Shown here: positions 18,710 through 26,613 of the stretch, in pieces
Numbering within the stretch: position 1 is the first letter of the stretch
Layout: each line of letters opens with the position of its first letter
Assembly (NCBI RefSeq): GCF_031954525.1
Contig: NZ_CP134867.1
Location: 3,472,001-3,536,000, forward strand
Length of the DNA: 64,000 bases
Source of the DNA: Dyella sp. BiH032
GTDB taxonomy: Bacteria > Pseudomonadota > Gammaproteobacteria > Xanthomonadales > Rhodanobacteraceae
Direction of reading: 5' to 3'
Position numbers and translations under genes: made by a program
The notes under the pieces: model-generated
What the model saw: only the letters and a program-made list of their open reading frames with translations
Database searches by the model: none
Told to the model about the DNA's origin: nothing

Positions 18710-19171
18710 ATGCCAGACATCGGCAAAAAGGCCCCCAAGCTCAAAGGCATCACCGGCGACGGCAGCGAACTGAAGCTCGACAGCCTGAAGGGCCAATGGG
18801 TGGTCGTCTACTTCTACCCCAAGGACAGCACTCCGGGTTGCACCAACGAGGCAAAGGACTTCCGCGACCTGTACCCGACGTTCCGCAAGCGCAACGCACA
18901 GATCGTCGGCGTATCCCGCGACTCGGCAAAATCGCACGCCAACTTCGCTGCCAAGCAGGAACTGCCCTTCCCTCTCGTTTCCGACCCCGAGGAAACCTGG
19001 TGCCAGGCCTTCGACGTGATCCACGAGAAGGTGCTGTACGGAAAACGTCACATGGGTGTCGTACGAAGTACCTTCCTCATCGACCCCGAAGGCAGGCTGG
19101 TCCAGGAATGGCGCAACGTGAAAGTTCCGGGCCACGCTCAGGCCGTACTCGACGCCATCCCCGCCAAGTGA
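18710..19171 (+). CDS. bcp: Thioredoxin-dependent peroxiredoxin (Bcp/PrxQ)
   Basis: Reduces hydroperoxides in the cytosol; 153 aa. The start ATG at 18710 has AGGAG seven bases upstream. The peroxidatic cysteine is Cys44 in DSTPGCTNEAKDFRD. The resolving cysteine found five residues later in E. coli Bcp is absent (Lys49). The only other cysteine I see is Cys98 in TWCQAFDV. This may work as a 1-Cys or unusual 2-Cys enzyme. It follows gcvR as in E. coli, but with a 287-base gap, so it probably has its own promoter. Confidence 0.93.
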   Translation: MPDIGKKAPKLKGITGDGSELKLDSLKGQWVVVYFYPKDSTPGCTNEAKDFRDLYPTFRKRNAQIVGVSRDSAKSHANFAAKQELPFPLVSDPEETWCQAFDVIHEKVLYGKRHMGVVRSTFLIDPEGRLVQEWRNVKVPGHAQAVLDAIPAK

Positions 19172-19316
19172 AGCCTCACGACGCATCCGTCCCACCGCAT
19201 CGGCGCCCTTCGCGCCGATGCGGAGGACTCGCGCTTTCCGGCCGGCCGGGCCGGACTCCCACGGCACCCAGCGTGCCGCGTTCCATCCACCAGCAAGCCA
19301 GCGAGGCAACTTCCGT

Positions 19317-20696
19317 ATGACCGGAAGCAAGCGCATTTACGCTCTCGACACCAACGTTCTGCTGCACGATCCCACGTCGCTATTCCGCTTCGAAGAACAC
19401 GACGTGTTCATCCCCATGACAGTGCTGGAGGAGCTGGACGAAAAGAAGAAAGGCGGGTCCGAGGTTTCGCGCAACGGACGCCAGGTGAGTCGTTTCCTCA
19501 ACGAGCTGATCGAGCAAGGCAACGGCCACGGGATCAGCAACGGCCTGGAGCTGTCCAGCCCGCAGGGCATCAAGCTCAAGCGCGGCGGCACGGTGGGGCG
19601 GCTGTACTTCCAGCAGCGGGCCACCAACGGACACGGCAAGGCGGACAACCTCATCCTGGCCGCCGTGATCGAATTGCGCGACCAGAACCCGGATCGTTCG
19701 GTGATCCTGGTCAGCAAGGACATCAACCTGCGCATCAAAGCCAAGATCTATGGCATCGATGCGGAGGACTACGAGAATGATCGCGCGCTGGACGATTTCG
19801 CTCTGCTCTACACCGGCTCGGCGGAACTCACCGAAGAGTTCTGGGACCGCCACCCGGAAGTGCAATCGTGGAACGAGCGCGGCCGCACCTATTACAAGGT
19901 CCGGCGCCACGAGGACGAAGACTGGCACCCGAACCAGTGCCTGTTCCTGCCCGGCGACAACAGCGTCGAACTGCGCGTGCTGCACGTCGACGAAGAAGAC
20001 GCCACGCTGGTGCTGCTCGATGACCACAGCCACGCCAACCATGCCGTGTGGGGCATCGCCGCGCGCAATCGCGAGCAGAATTTCGCGCTCAACGTGCTGA
20101 TGGACCCGGATGTCGACTTCGTGACCCTGCTGGGTACCGCCGGCACCGGCAAGACCCTGCTGGCCCTGGCCGCCGGCCTGGCCCAGGTGATGGACCAGCA
20201 GCGCTACCGCGAAATCATCATGACGCGCGCCACGGTCTCCGTCGGCGAGGACATCGGCTTCCTGCCCGGCACGGAGGAGGAAAAGATGACCCCGTGGATG
20301 GGCGCGCTCACCGACAACCTGGAGGTGCTCGCCAACCCCGAGGAGGGTGGCAGCTGGGGACGCCAGGCCACCAACGACCTGCTGGCGTCGCGCATCAAGA
20401 TCCGTTCGCTCAACTTCATGCGCGGCCGTACCTTCCTCTCGCGCTACCTGATCATCGACGAGGCACAGAACCTCACGCCCAAGCAGATGAAGACGCTGAT
20501 CACCCGCGCCGGCCCCGGCACCAAGATCGTGTGCCTCGGCAACGTGGAACAGATCGACACGCCTTACCTGACGGAGACGACATCCGGCCTGACCTACGCG
20601 GTGGACCGCTTCAAGAACTGGGAGCATTCGGCGCACATCACCTTGCGTCGCGGCGAGCGGTCGCGATTGGCGGACTTCGCTTCCGAAGCGCTGTAG
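19317..20696 (+). CDS. PIN domain-PhoH ATPase fusion (PhoH2 type)
   Basis: A 459-aa cytosolic protein. The N-terminal PIN-like RNase domain (about residues 1-150) begins YALDTNVLLHDPTSLF and includes PMTVLEELDEKKKG. The C-terminal PhoH P-loop ATPase/helicase domain (about 240-455) has GTAGTGKTLLALAAGL (Walker A), IIDEAQNLTPKQM (Walker B) and CLGNVEQIDTPYL. Characterised PhoH2 proteins act as RNA-unwinding ribonucleases. An in-frame GTG start further upstream is possible but not needed. It is monocistronic, followed by a hairpin and thiD. Confidence 0.92.
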   Translation: MTGSKRIYALDTNVLLHDPTSLFRFEEHDVFIPMTVLEELDEKKKGGSEVSRNGRQVSRFLNELIEQGNGHGISNGLELSSPQGIKLKRGGTVGRLYFQQRATNGHGKADNLILAAVIELRDQNPDRSVILVSKDINLRIKAKIYGIDAEDYENDRALDDFALLYTGSAELTEEFWDRHPEVQSWNERGRTYYKVRRHEDEDWHPNQCLFLPGDNSVELRVLHVDEEDATLVLLDDHSHANHAVWGIAARNREQNFALNVLMDPDVDFVTLLGTAGTGKTLLALAAGLAQVMDQQRYREIIMTRATVSVGEDIGFLPGTEEEKMTPWMGALTDNLEVLANPEEGGSWGRQATNDLLASRIKIRSLNFMRGRTFLSRYLIIDEAQNLTPKQMKTLITRAGPGTKIVCLGNVEQIDTPYLTETTSGLTYAVDRFKNWEHSAHITLRRGERSRLADFASEAL

Positions 20697-20715
20697 TAAG
20701 CCCCCTCATGGGACA

Positions 20716-20746
20716 ATCGCCGTTCCGGCCTGTGCCGGACGGCGAT
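20716..20746 (+). promoter_or_regulatory. Strong hairpin directly in front of thiD
   Basis: A 13-bp stem with one bulged T (arms 20716-20729 and 20734-20746) and a CTGT loop ends four bases before the thiD ATG. No Shine-Dalgarno is accessible. It could terminate phoH transcription, block thiD translation, or both. It is not a TPP riboswitch: the needed conserved core is absent. Confidence 0.55.
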
Positions 20747-20750
20747 CACC

Positions 20751-21545
20751 ATGCAAAGAACCCACGAGACTACGCCTCCCACCGCCCTCACCATCGCCGG
20801 CTCCGATTCCGGCGGCGGCGCGGGCATCCAGGCCGACCTGAAAACCTTCCACGCCCGCGGCGTGCACGGTCTGTCGGCCATCGCGGCCATCACCTCGCAG
20901 AACACGCGTGGGGTCACCGCCGTGCATCCAGTGCCGCTGGCGCACATCCGTAGCCAGATCGCCGCCGTGTTCGATGATTTTCCGATCGGTGCGGTGAAGA
21001 CCGGCATGCTCGGCAATGCCGCCATCACGCGGCTGGTCGCGCGGGAAATGCGCCAGCGCCGGCCGGCCTGGCTGGTGGTGGACCCGGTGATGATCTCGAC
21101 CAGCGGCGCGCGCCTGCTCACCGAGGACGCGGTCCAGGCGATGGTCGGCGAGCTCATCCCGCTCGCCGATATCCTGACCCCCAACCTGCCGGAAGCGGAG
21201 GCCCTGCTTGGCCACCCGATCCGTACGGCACGCGACTACGACCGCGCCGGGGAAGCGCTGCTGGAACTCGGCGCCGCCGCGGTGCTACTCAAGGGCGGCC
21301 ATGCCAAAGGGGGTGAAGTGATCGACCGCTTCTACGACGCCCAAGGCGTGATGGAACTTCGCCACCCTCGCCTGCGCGTGGAAGGCCACGGCACCGGCTG
21401 CACCCTCGCCTCGGCCATCGCAGCCGAACTGGCCAAGGGACGCGCACCGCGCGCGGCCGTCCGGCACGCGGTTACCTATGTCCAGCGCGCGCTGGCCCAG
21501 GGTTATCGCCCGGGTGGCGGCAAGGTTCTCGTGCTGCGGCATTGA
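20751..21545 (+). CDS. thiD: Bifunctional HMP kinase/HMP-P kinase ThiD
   Basis: Phosphorylates hydroxymethylpyrimidine and its monophosphate in thiamine synthesis; 264 aa ribokinase fold. Motifs: TIAGSDSGGGAGIQADLKTF (about 14-33), LVVDPVMISTSG, TPNLPEAEALLG, VLLKGGHAKG and the anion-hole/catalytic segment VEGHGTGCTLASAIA. No other thiamine gene lies nearby. A stable hairpin abuts the start codon (see 20716-20746), so translation may be structure-controlled. Confidence 0.95.
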   Translation: MQRTHETTPPTALTIAGSDSGGGAGIQADLKTFHARGVHGLSAIAAITSQNTRGVTAVHPVPLAHIRSQIAAVFDDFPIGAVKTGMLGNAAITRLVAREMRQRRPAWLVVDPVMISTSGARLLTEDAVQAMVGELIPLADILTPNLPEAEALLGHPIRTARDYDRAGEALLELGAAAVLLKGGHAKGGEVIDRFYDAQGVMELRHPRLRVEGHGTGCTLASAIAAELAKGRAPRAAVRHAVTYVQRALAQGYRPGGGKVLVLRH

Positions 21546-21615
21546 GCGCGCGGAGCCCACGGCGGCATGGGGGTAGAATGGCCGGCGATTCCTACCGGTT
21601 CCTTCTGCCATCGAC

Positions 21616-22560
21616 ATGATCCTCGCCCCGCGCCTGATCCTGCTGCTCATCTTTGCGCTGTTCGCGCTGTGCGTACTTGCAGTGCACCTGCGCGGTCGCG
21701 CCCGGCTGCGCTTCGACCGGCAGCTGGTGGACCATTCGGCGGTGTTCGCCCCGTACAACCTGCTGATGTACACCTTCTCGGCGGTACCGGCGCGGCCGAT
21801 CCTCGACCGTCGCGGATTTCCCCAGCTGGACCTGCTGCAGGCGAACTGGCAGACGATCCGCGAAGAAGCGATGCATCTGTTCGACGAGGGCTACATCCGC
21901 GCCGCCGAAAAGCACAACGACGCCAGCTTCAACAGCTTCTTCAAGCAGGGCTGGAAGCGCTTCTACCTGAAGTGGTACGGCGAGCCGCTGGCCTCGGCCG
22001 AGGCGCTGTGCCCGGAGACGGTGAAGCTGCTCAACGCCATCCCCAGCGTGAAGGCGGCGATGTTCGCCCTGCTGCCGCCGGGCAGCAAGCTCAATCCGCA
22101 TCGCGATCCGTTCGCCGGCTCGTTGCGCTACCACCTGGGCCTGATCACACCGAACTCGGAAGACTGCCGCATCTTCGTCGACGGCGAGATCCACAGCTGG
22201 GGCGACGGCAAGGACGTAGTGTTCGACGAGACCTATGTGCACTGGGCCGAGAACCGCACCGACCAGACCCGCGTCATCCTGTTCGCCGACGTCGAGCGCC
22301 CGCTGCGGACGCGCTGGATGACGGCGATCAATCGCCGGGTCGGGGCCTTCATGGGCAAGATCACCGCCTCGCCGAACACCGAGTCGCCCGAGGAGAAGAC
22401 CGGCTTCGTCAACCAGATGTTCGCGCTGAACCAGCGTTCGCGCGAGCGCAGCCGGGCCTTCAAAAAGCGTCATCCGAAGTTGTTCCGGGTGGTCAAGTAC
22501 ATCGGCATCGTGCTGATGATCTGGCTGGTGTTCCTGGCACCCTACCCATTCGTGCGCTGA
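21616..22560 (+). CDS. lpxO: Membrane-anchored aspartyl/asparaginyl beta-hydroxylase family protein (LpxO-like)
   Basis: A 314-aa Fe(II)/2-oxoglutarate dioxygenase with hydrophobic segments at both ends (about residues 5-25 and 291-311) and a cytosolic catalytic core. The core has LNPHRDPFAGSLRYHLGLI (first iron His and 2-oxoglutarate region, about 156-174), FDETYVHWAENRTDQTRVIL (second His near 213) and FNSFFKQGWKRFYLKWYG. This layout matches LpxO, which hydroxylates the secondary acyl chain of lipid A. Substrate assignment is by family similarity only. A possible -10 (TAGAAT, 21574-21579) lies upstream. Confidence 0.75.
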   Translation: MILAPRLILLLIFALFALCVLAVHLRGRARLRFDRQLVDHSAVFAPYNLLMYTFSAVPARPILDRRGFPQLDLLQANWQTIREEAMHLFDEGYIRAAEKHNDASFNSFFKQGWKRFYLKWYGEPLASAEALCPETVKLLNAIPSVKAAMFALLPPGSKLNPHRDPFAGSLRYHLGLITPNSEDCRIFVDGEIHSWGDGKDVVFDETYVHWAENRTDQTRVILFADVERPLRTRWMTAINRRVGAFMGKITASPNTESPEEKTGFVNQMFALNQRSRERSRAFKKRHPKLFRVVKYIGIVLMIWLVFLAPYPFVR

Positions 22561-22575
22561 GGCCGCGCCGGGACC

Positions 22576-22602
22576 TGTCACGTTCCGGCCGGCTGGCGCG
22601 TC
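22576..22602 (+). promoter_or_regulatory. Candidate ECF41 promoter
   Basis: TGTCACG (22576-22582) and CGTC (22599-22602) are separated by exactly 16 bases and lie 31 bases before the sigma gene. The consensus I recall for ECF41-dependent promoters is TGTCACA-N16-CGTC, so this differs at one base. It implies autoregulation of the sigma/AhpD-like operon. Confidence 0.65.
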
Positions 22603-22633
22603 CTGGCATCGCCCCCCTGACCAGGAGCCTTTC

Positions 22634-23533
22634 ATGGACGCCCAGACCGCTCTGTTCCAGCAGCATCGCCAGCGCCTGTTCGGCCTGGCCTACCGCATGC
22701 TCGGTCGCCCAGCCGACGCCGAGGACGTGCTGCACGACGCCTGGCTGCGCTGGCACGAGCAGGACACCTCGACGCTCGACGACCCGGAGGCCTGGCTGGT
22801 CACGGTGACCACCCGCCTGGCCCTGGACCGCCTGCGCCGCGCCAAGACGGAGCGGGAGCACTACAGCGGCCCCTGGCTGCCGGAACCGCTGGAACCGTCC
22901 GAGGAGGCCCCCGCCGATGCGCTGGAACGCGCCGAGAGCCTGAGCCTGTCCTTCCTGCTGCTGTTGGAACGCCTGAGCCCGGAGGAACGCGCCGCCTTCC
23001 TGCTGAAAGAGGTGTTCGACTACAGCCACGCGGAGACCGCCGCGATCCTGGGCATCGCCGAAGACGCCTGCCGCCAGCGCGTGCACCGCGCCAAGCTGCG
23101 CCTGCGCGAAGGCCGGCCGCGCTTCCAGGTGGACCGCGCCGCGCAGCAGCGCCTGCTGCAGCGTTTCGTCGCCGCGATGGAACATCCCAACCTCGATTCC
23201 CTGCGTGCCCTGTTCGCCGAGGACGCGGTGCACATTTCCGATGGCGGCGGCGTGGTCACGGCCGTGCTTCGGCCGCTCCATGGCGCCGATCGCCTGGCCC
23301 TGCTGTACCGGCAGATCGCGCTCAACTCCAATGGGCCTGGCACGGCATACGAGCTGAGCACGCTGAACGGTGCGCCGGCGCTGCTGATCTGGTCGGAGGG
23401 CCGCCTGACGTCGGTGATGTGGGTGGAGGCCGAGGACGAGCACATCACGGCGATCCATGCCATTCGCCATCCGGATAAGCTGGCGCGCATCGAGGCAGTC
23501 ACGAAATCGGCGGGTTCCGCGTCCTTGCATTGA
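22634..23533 (+). CDS. ECF41-type sigma factor with fused SnoaL-like C-terminal domain
   Basis: A 299-aa RNA polymerase sigma factor. Region 2 (about residues 8-75, FGLAYRMLGRPADAEDVLHD) and region 4 (about 105-160, LSPEERAAFLLKEVFDYSHAETA) are followed by an extra domain of about 120 residues. That domain contains the DGGG motif (near 200) typical of ECF41. In this group the fused domain replaces a separate anti-sigma factor. The two downstream AhpD/carboxymuconolactone decarboxylase-like genes are the classic ECF41 neighbours. A matching promoter lies just upstream. The inducing signal is unknown. Confidence 0.88.
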   Translation: MDAQTALFQQHRQRLFGLAYRMLGRPADAEDVLHDAWLRWHEQDTSTLDDPEAWLVTVTTRLALDRLRRAKTEREHYSGPWLPEPLEPSEEAPADALERAESLSLSFLLLLERLSPEERAAFLLKEVFDYSHAETAAILGIAEDACRQRVHRAKLRLREGRPRFQVDRAAQQRLLQRFVAAMEHPNLDSLRALFAEDAVHISDGGGVVTAVLRPLHGADRLALLYRQIALNSNGPGTAYELSTLNGAPALLIWSEGRLTSVMWVEAEDEHITAIHAIRHPDKLARIEAVTKSAGSASLH

Positions 23534-23571
23534 ACGGCCATTCCGGCCGCTTCTCATCCAAGGAGCCCACC

Positions 23572-24030
23572 ATGTCCCGTTTCAATCTCCAGAAGCATTT
23601 CGCCGCCGTACAGCCGCTGCTTACGCTCACCAAGAACATCGAGTCCGGCTCCCTGGAACCGGCGTTGATCAATCTTGTGCTGATGCGCGTCTCGCAGATC
23701 AATGGCTGCGCCTATTGCCTCGACATGCACAGCAAGGATGCGCGCGCCGCCGGCGAAACCGAACAGCGGCTCTACGTACTGCCGGGCTGGCGCGAGGCAC
23801 CGTTCTATAGCGAACGCGAACGCGCTGCGTTCGCCTGGGCCGAGGCGCTCACCCGGCTCGCGCCGAACGATCCGGTACCCGACGCTCTGTACGAAGCGAC
23901 CAGCAAGCACTTCAACGAGAAGGAGCTGGTCGATCTCACTCTGCTAGTGACCACGATCAATACCTGGAACCGCCTGAACCTCGCGGCGCACACCGTGGCC
24001 GGCGGCTACAAGCCTGGCATGTTCGGCTGA
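23572..24030 (+). CDS. Carboxymuconolactone decarboxylase/AhpD-like protein 1
   Basis: A 152-aa all-alpha protein. The AhpD-type redox motif CAYC, in INGCAYCLDMHSKDAR, is near residues 43-58, with ETEQRLYVLPGWREAPFYS following. In AhpD the CxxC pair supports peroxidase or disulfide reductase activity. It starts 38 bases after the ECF41 sigma gene, with AAGGAG in front of the ATG at 23572. It is closely similar to the next gene and is presumably regulated by the sigma factor. Its physiological substrate is not evident. Confidence 0.85.
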   Translation: MSRFNLQKHFAAVQPLLTLTKNIESGSLEPALINLVLMRVSQINGCAYCLDMHSKDARAAGETEQRLYVLPGWREAPFYSERERAAFAWAEALTRLAPNDPVPDALYEATSKHFNEKELVDLTLLVTTINTWNRLNLAAHTVAGGYKPGMFG

Positions 24031-24084
24031 CCCTGTCCCGCGCCGCCCTCGTGGCGGCGCCACTCCCTCTTTCGAGCGACGACC

Positions 24085-24534
24085 ATGCGACTCAATTACC
24101 GTGCCTATCCCCAGGCCATCGCGCCGCTGCGCGAACTGCAGGACTACATCCGCCAGAGCGGGCTGGAACAGCCACTCATCGAACTGATCTTCATGCGCGT
24201 CTCTCAGCTCAACGGCTGCGCCTTCTGCCTCGACATGCACAGCCAGGACGCACGCGCCGCCGGCGAGACCGAGCAGCGGCTCTACCTGTTGCATGCATGG
24301 CGCGAGACGTCCTTCTACAGCGAGCGCGAACGCGCGGCCCTGGCCTGGGCGGAGGCCGTGACGCGGCTGGGCGATCACGGCGTGCCCGATGATGTCTATG
24401 CCGCGGCGCTCGCCGCATTCGGTGAGAAAGGGCTGGTGGATCTCAACATGACCGTGGTGCTGATGAACGCCTGGAACCGCATTGCGATTCCATACCGCGT
24501 GGCGCCGGGAAGCTATAAGCCCGGGGCGCACTGA
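24085..24534 (+). CDS. Carboxymuconolactone decarboxylase/AhpD-like protein 2
   Basis: A 149-aa paralogue of the preceding gene. It carries LNGCAFCLDMHSQDARAAGE (the CxxC motif near residues 50-53) and ERAALAWAEAVTRL, and ends GSYKPGAH where the other ends GGYKPGMFG. The two are separated by 54 bases and followed by a bidirectional terminator, so the operon is sigma-CMD1-CMD2. Two distinct paralogues downstream of one ECF41 sigma suggest recent duplication or a heteromer. Confidence 0.85.
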   Translation: MRLNYRAYPQAIAPLRELQDYIRQSGLEQPLIELIFMRVSQLNGCAFCLDMHSQDARAAGETEQRLYLLHAWRETSFYSERERAALAWAEAVTRLGDHGVPDDVYAAALAAFGEKGLVDLNMTVVLMNAWNRIAIPYRVAPGSYKPGAH

Positions 24535-24560
24535 GCGCACCCGCGCGGACCTTCGGCGAA

Positions 24561-24590
24561 AAAAAGCCGCGGCGAACGCCGCGGCTTTTT
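24561..24590. terminator. Bidirectional rho-independent terminator
   Basis: Thirteen-base arms (AAAAAGCCGCGGC, 24561-24573, and GCCGCGGCTTTTT, 24578-24590) with a GAAC loop. It ends the ECF41/AhpD operon on plus and icd on minus. Confidence 0.92.
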
Positions 24591-24608
24591 CACGGGGCGA
24601 TGGCGAAC

Positions 24609-25625
24609 TCAGGCCGCCTTGACGCGCTTGACGATGGCATCGCCGAAGCTGTCGGTATTGCCCTTGCCGCCCAGGTCCGGCGTGACCGCATCGCGGTCGT
24701 TGGTGAGGGTGTCGCGGATCGCGGTACGGATCTTGTTGCCTTTGTCGGCCATGCCCAGGTGGTCGAGCATGTCGGCGGCGGCCAGCAGCAGCGCGCAGGG
24801 ATTGGCGATGCCCTTGCCGGCAATGTCCGGCGCCGAGCCGTGCACCGCCTCGAAGATCGCCGCGCCTTCGCCGATGTTGTCGCCCGGAGCGAGGCCCAGG
24901 CCGCCCACTAGGCCGGCGCACAGATCCGACAGGATGTCGCCGAACAGGTTGGTGGTGACGATCACGTCGAACTGTTCCGGCTTCATCACCAGCTGCATGC
25001 AGGTGTTGTCGACGATCATCTCGTTGAACTCGATGTCCGGATATTCCTTGGCGATCTCGCGGGCGACATTGAGGAACAGGCCGGAGCTGGTCTTCATGAT
25101 GTTCGCCTTGTGCACCGCGGTCACCTTCTTGCGGCCCTTCTTGCGGGCCATCTCGAAGGCGTACTTCACGATGCGCGTGCTGCCCTTGCGGGTGTTGCGC
25201 ACCATCGAGGTGGCGACTTCGCCGTCCTCGGAAAGCGTCTGGCCTTCAGAGAGGTAGGCGCCTTCGGTGTTCTCGCGCACCGTGATGATGTCGATGTTTT
25301 CGAAGCGCGCCTTGGTGCCCGGGAAGCTGATCGCCGGACGCACGTTGGCGTACAGGTCGAAGTGGCGGCGCAGGGTGACGTTGATGGAGGTGAAGCCGCC
25401 GCCGATCGGCGTGGTCAGCGGGCCCTTCAGGGCCACCTTGTGCTGGGCGATGGCGTCGAGCGTGGCCTTGGGCAGCAGGTCGCCGTGCTTTTCGAGCGCC
25501 ACCATGCCGGCGTCGACGAAGTCGTAGGACAGGCCGCAATCCAGTGCGTCGAGCACGCGCAGCGTCGCTTTCATGATTTCCGGGCCGATGCCGTCACCCG
25601 GAATAACGGCGATGGTCTTGCTCAT
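24609..25625 (-). CDS. icd: NAD-dependent isocitrate dehydrogenase
   Basis: Oxidative decarboxylation of isocitrate in the TCA cycle; 338 aa, shorter than NADP-type IDH of E. coli. N-terminus TIAVIPGDGIGPEIM. Substrate loop ITVRENTEGAYLSEGQ, catalytic Lys/Asp region VTAVHKANIMKTSSG and NLFGDILSDL, and cofactor loop EAVHGSAPDIAGKGIANP. The acidic Asp in APDIAG-type loops and the ENTEG motif favour an NAD-linked IDH over isopropylmalate dehydrogenase; homoisocitrate dehydrogenase is the main alternative. AAGGAG precedes the ATG. A palindrome abuts its -10. Confidence 0.88.
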   Translation of the reverse strand: MSKTIAVIPGDGIGPEIMKATLRVLDALDCGLSYDFVDAGMVALEKHGDLLPKATLDAIAQHKVALKGPLTTPIGGGFTSINVTLRRHFDLYANVRPAISFPGTKARFENIDIITVRENTEGAYLSEGQTLSEDGEVATSMVRNTRKGSTRIVKYAFEMARKKGRKKVTAVHKANIMKTSSGLFLNVAREIAKEYPDIEFNEMIVDNTCMQLVMKPEQFDVIVTTNLFGDILSDLCAGLVGGLGLAPGDNIGEGAAIFEAVHGSAPDIAGKGIANPCALLLAAADMLDHLGMADKGNKIRTAIRDTLTNDRDAVTPDLGGKGNTDSFGDAIVKRVKAA

Positions 25626-25693
25626 GGGGGAACTCCTTGGAGGAAAAATGCCGTGCGGCGCGGCGTGGGAGAGCCGGCCGAAAAATCCTCCCA

Positions 25694-25714
25694 ATTATCC
25701 CCGATGCCATCGGG
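25694..25714 (-). promoter_or_regulatory. icd promoter -10 with adjoining palindrome
   Basis: On the minus strand a GATAAT -10 (25699-25694) directly follows the perfect palindrome CCCGAT-ggc-ATCGGG (25714-25700). That places a dyad in the spacer, where a repressor or activator could bind. The -35 match is poor. Confidence 0.4.
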
Positions 25715-25785
25715 AGCGGCCAGTGCGGGCACTCCGTGGCGCGTTGCAAATCCTCGCACGGAGCATTTCGGAAACTCGCACGGAA

Positions 25786-25808
25786 GAGCCCGGCGCATGG
25801 CCGGGCTC
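25786..25808 (-). terminator. Hairpin after the grxC/AhpD-like pair
   Basis: GAGCCCGGC and GCCGGGCTC form a perfect 9-bp stem with a five-base loop, ten bases past the stop at 25818. No strong T run follows. Confidence 0.5.
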
Positions 25809-25817
25809 CGGGTCGCC

Positions 25818-26216
25818 TCAGGCGTGGCTCGCGCAGTTCTCGCCGGTGGCGGAAGCGCCCGATTCGAGCTGGTCCAGGAAATCGACCGCCCGCCGCAGGT
25901 GCGGGATCACGATGGAACCGCCCACGACCAGGCCCACGCTGAAGGTCTCGAAAAACTCCTCGCGGGTGACGCCCGCCTCCTTGCATTGGGCCACGTGATA
26001 GCTGATGCAGTCGTCGCAGCGCAGCACCATCGACGCGACCAGGCCCAGCAGTTCCTTGGTCTTCACGTCCAGCGCGCCCGGCTTGTAGGTCTGCGTGTCC
26101 AGGGCGAAGAAGCGGCGCACGACCTGGTTGTCTTCGGCCAGGATGCGCTCGTTCATGCGCTGGCGGAACGCGGTGAATTCCGCGACGCGGTCCTTGCCCT
26201 CGTTGCCGGCGCTCAT
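25818..26216 (-). CDS. Carboxymuconolactone decarboxylase/AhpD-like protein 3
   Basis: A 132-aa AhpD-like protein with CDDC in LRCDDCISYHVAQCKEAGV (about residues 67-85), then VTREEFFETFSVGLVVGG. Its ATG overlaps the glutaredoxin stop by four bases (26213-26216), so the pair is translationally coupled. Coupling to a dithiol glutaredoxin suggests electron supply to the CxxC centre; this is inference. It is only distantly similar to the two AhpD-like proteins 1.3 kb away and belongs to a different subgroup. Confidence 0.88.
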   Translation of the reverse strand: MSAGNEGKDRVAEFTAFRQRMNERILAEDNQVVRRFFALDTQTYKPGALDVKTKELLGLVASMVLRCDDCISYHVAQCKEAGVTREEFFETFSVGLVVGGSIVIPHLRRAVDFLDQLESGASATGENCASHA

Positions 26217-26476
26217 GCGGCAGCTCCCAGCAACTGGGCCAGCTTGCCGCTGCGGTCGGCGGCCACCAGGTCGTCGAAGCCGCCCACATGCTGGTCGTTG
26301 ATGAAGATCTGCGGCACCGTGCGGCGGCCGCCGCTGCGCTGGAGCATCTCGTCGCGGCGCGACGGGTCGGCGTCGACCATCACCTCTGTCCATTCCAATC
26401 CCTTGGACTTCAACAGGTTCTTGGCGGACACGCAGTAGGGGCAATAGTGGGTCGAATAGACCTCGATCTTGGGCAC
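26213..26476 (-). CDS. grxC: Glutaredoxin 3
   Basis: A small dithiol oxidoreductase of 87 aa, using glutathione. The active site CPYC is at about residues 12-15 (YSTHYCPYCVSAK), with the cis-Pro loop RRTVPQIF and the GSH-binding GGFDDL. Length and motifs match GrxC. It is first in a two-gene unit with an AhpD-like protein, overlapping it by four bases, and divergent from bepA. Confidence 0.95.
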   Translation of the reverse strand: MPKIEVYSTHYCPYCVSAKNLLKSKGLEWTEVMVDADPSRRDEMLQRSGGRRTVPQIFINDQHVGGFDDLVAADRSGKLAQLLGAAA

Positions 26477-26613
26477 GACGGACTCCGGGAAGGAAACGGC
26501 GATGGCGGCCTAGTTGGGGGCCACGACCCCCGAAAACAAGCCGCCTGCGGGTGGGCGGGCAGCGGTGAACCGGGCCCATGAGACGCGGTCACAAGTGATA
26601 TTGTCACCCACCT

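Noticed and set aside
20697..20750. TPP riboswitch before thiD
   Set aside because: The 54-base spacer is too short and lacks the thi-box core; only a simple hairpin is present.
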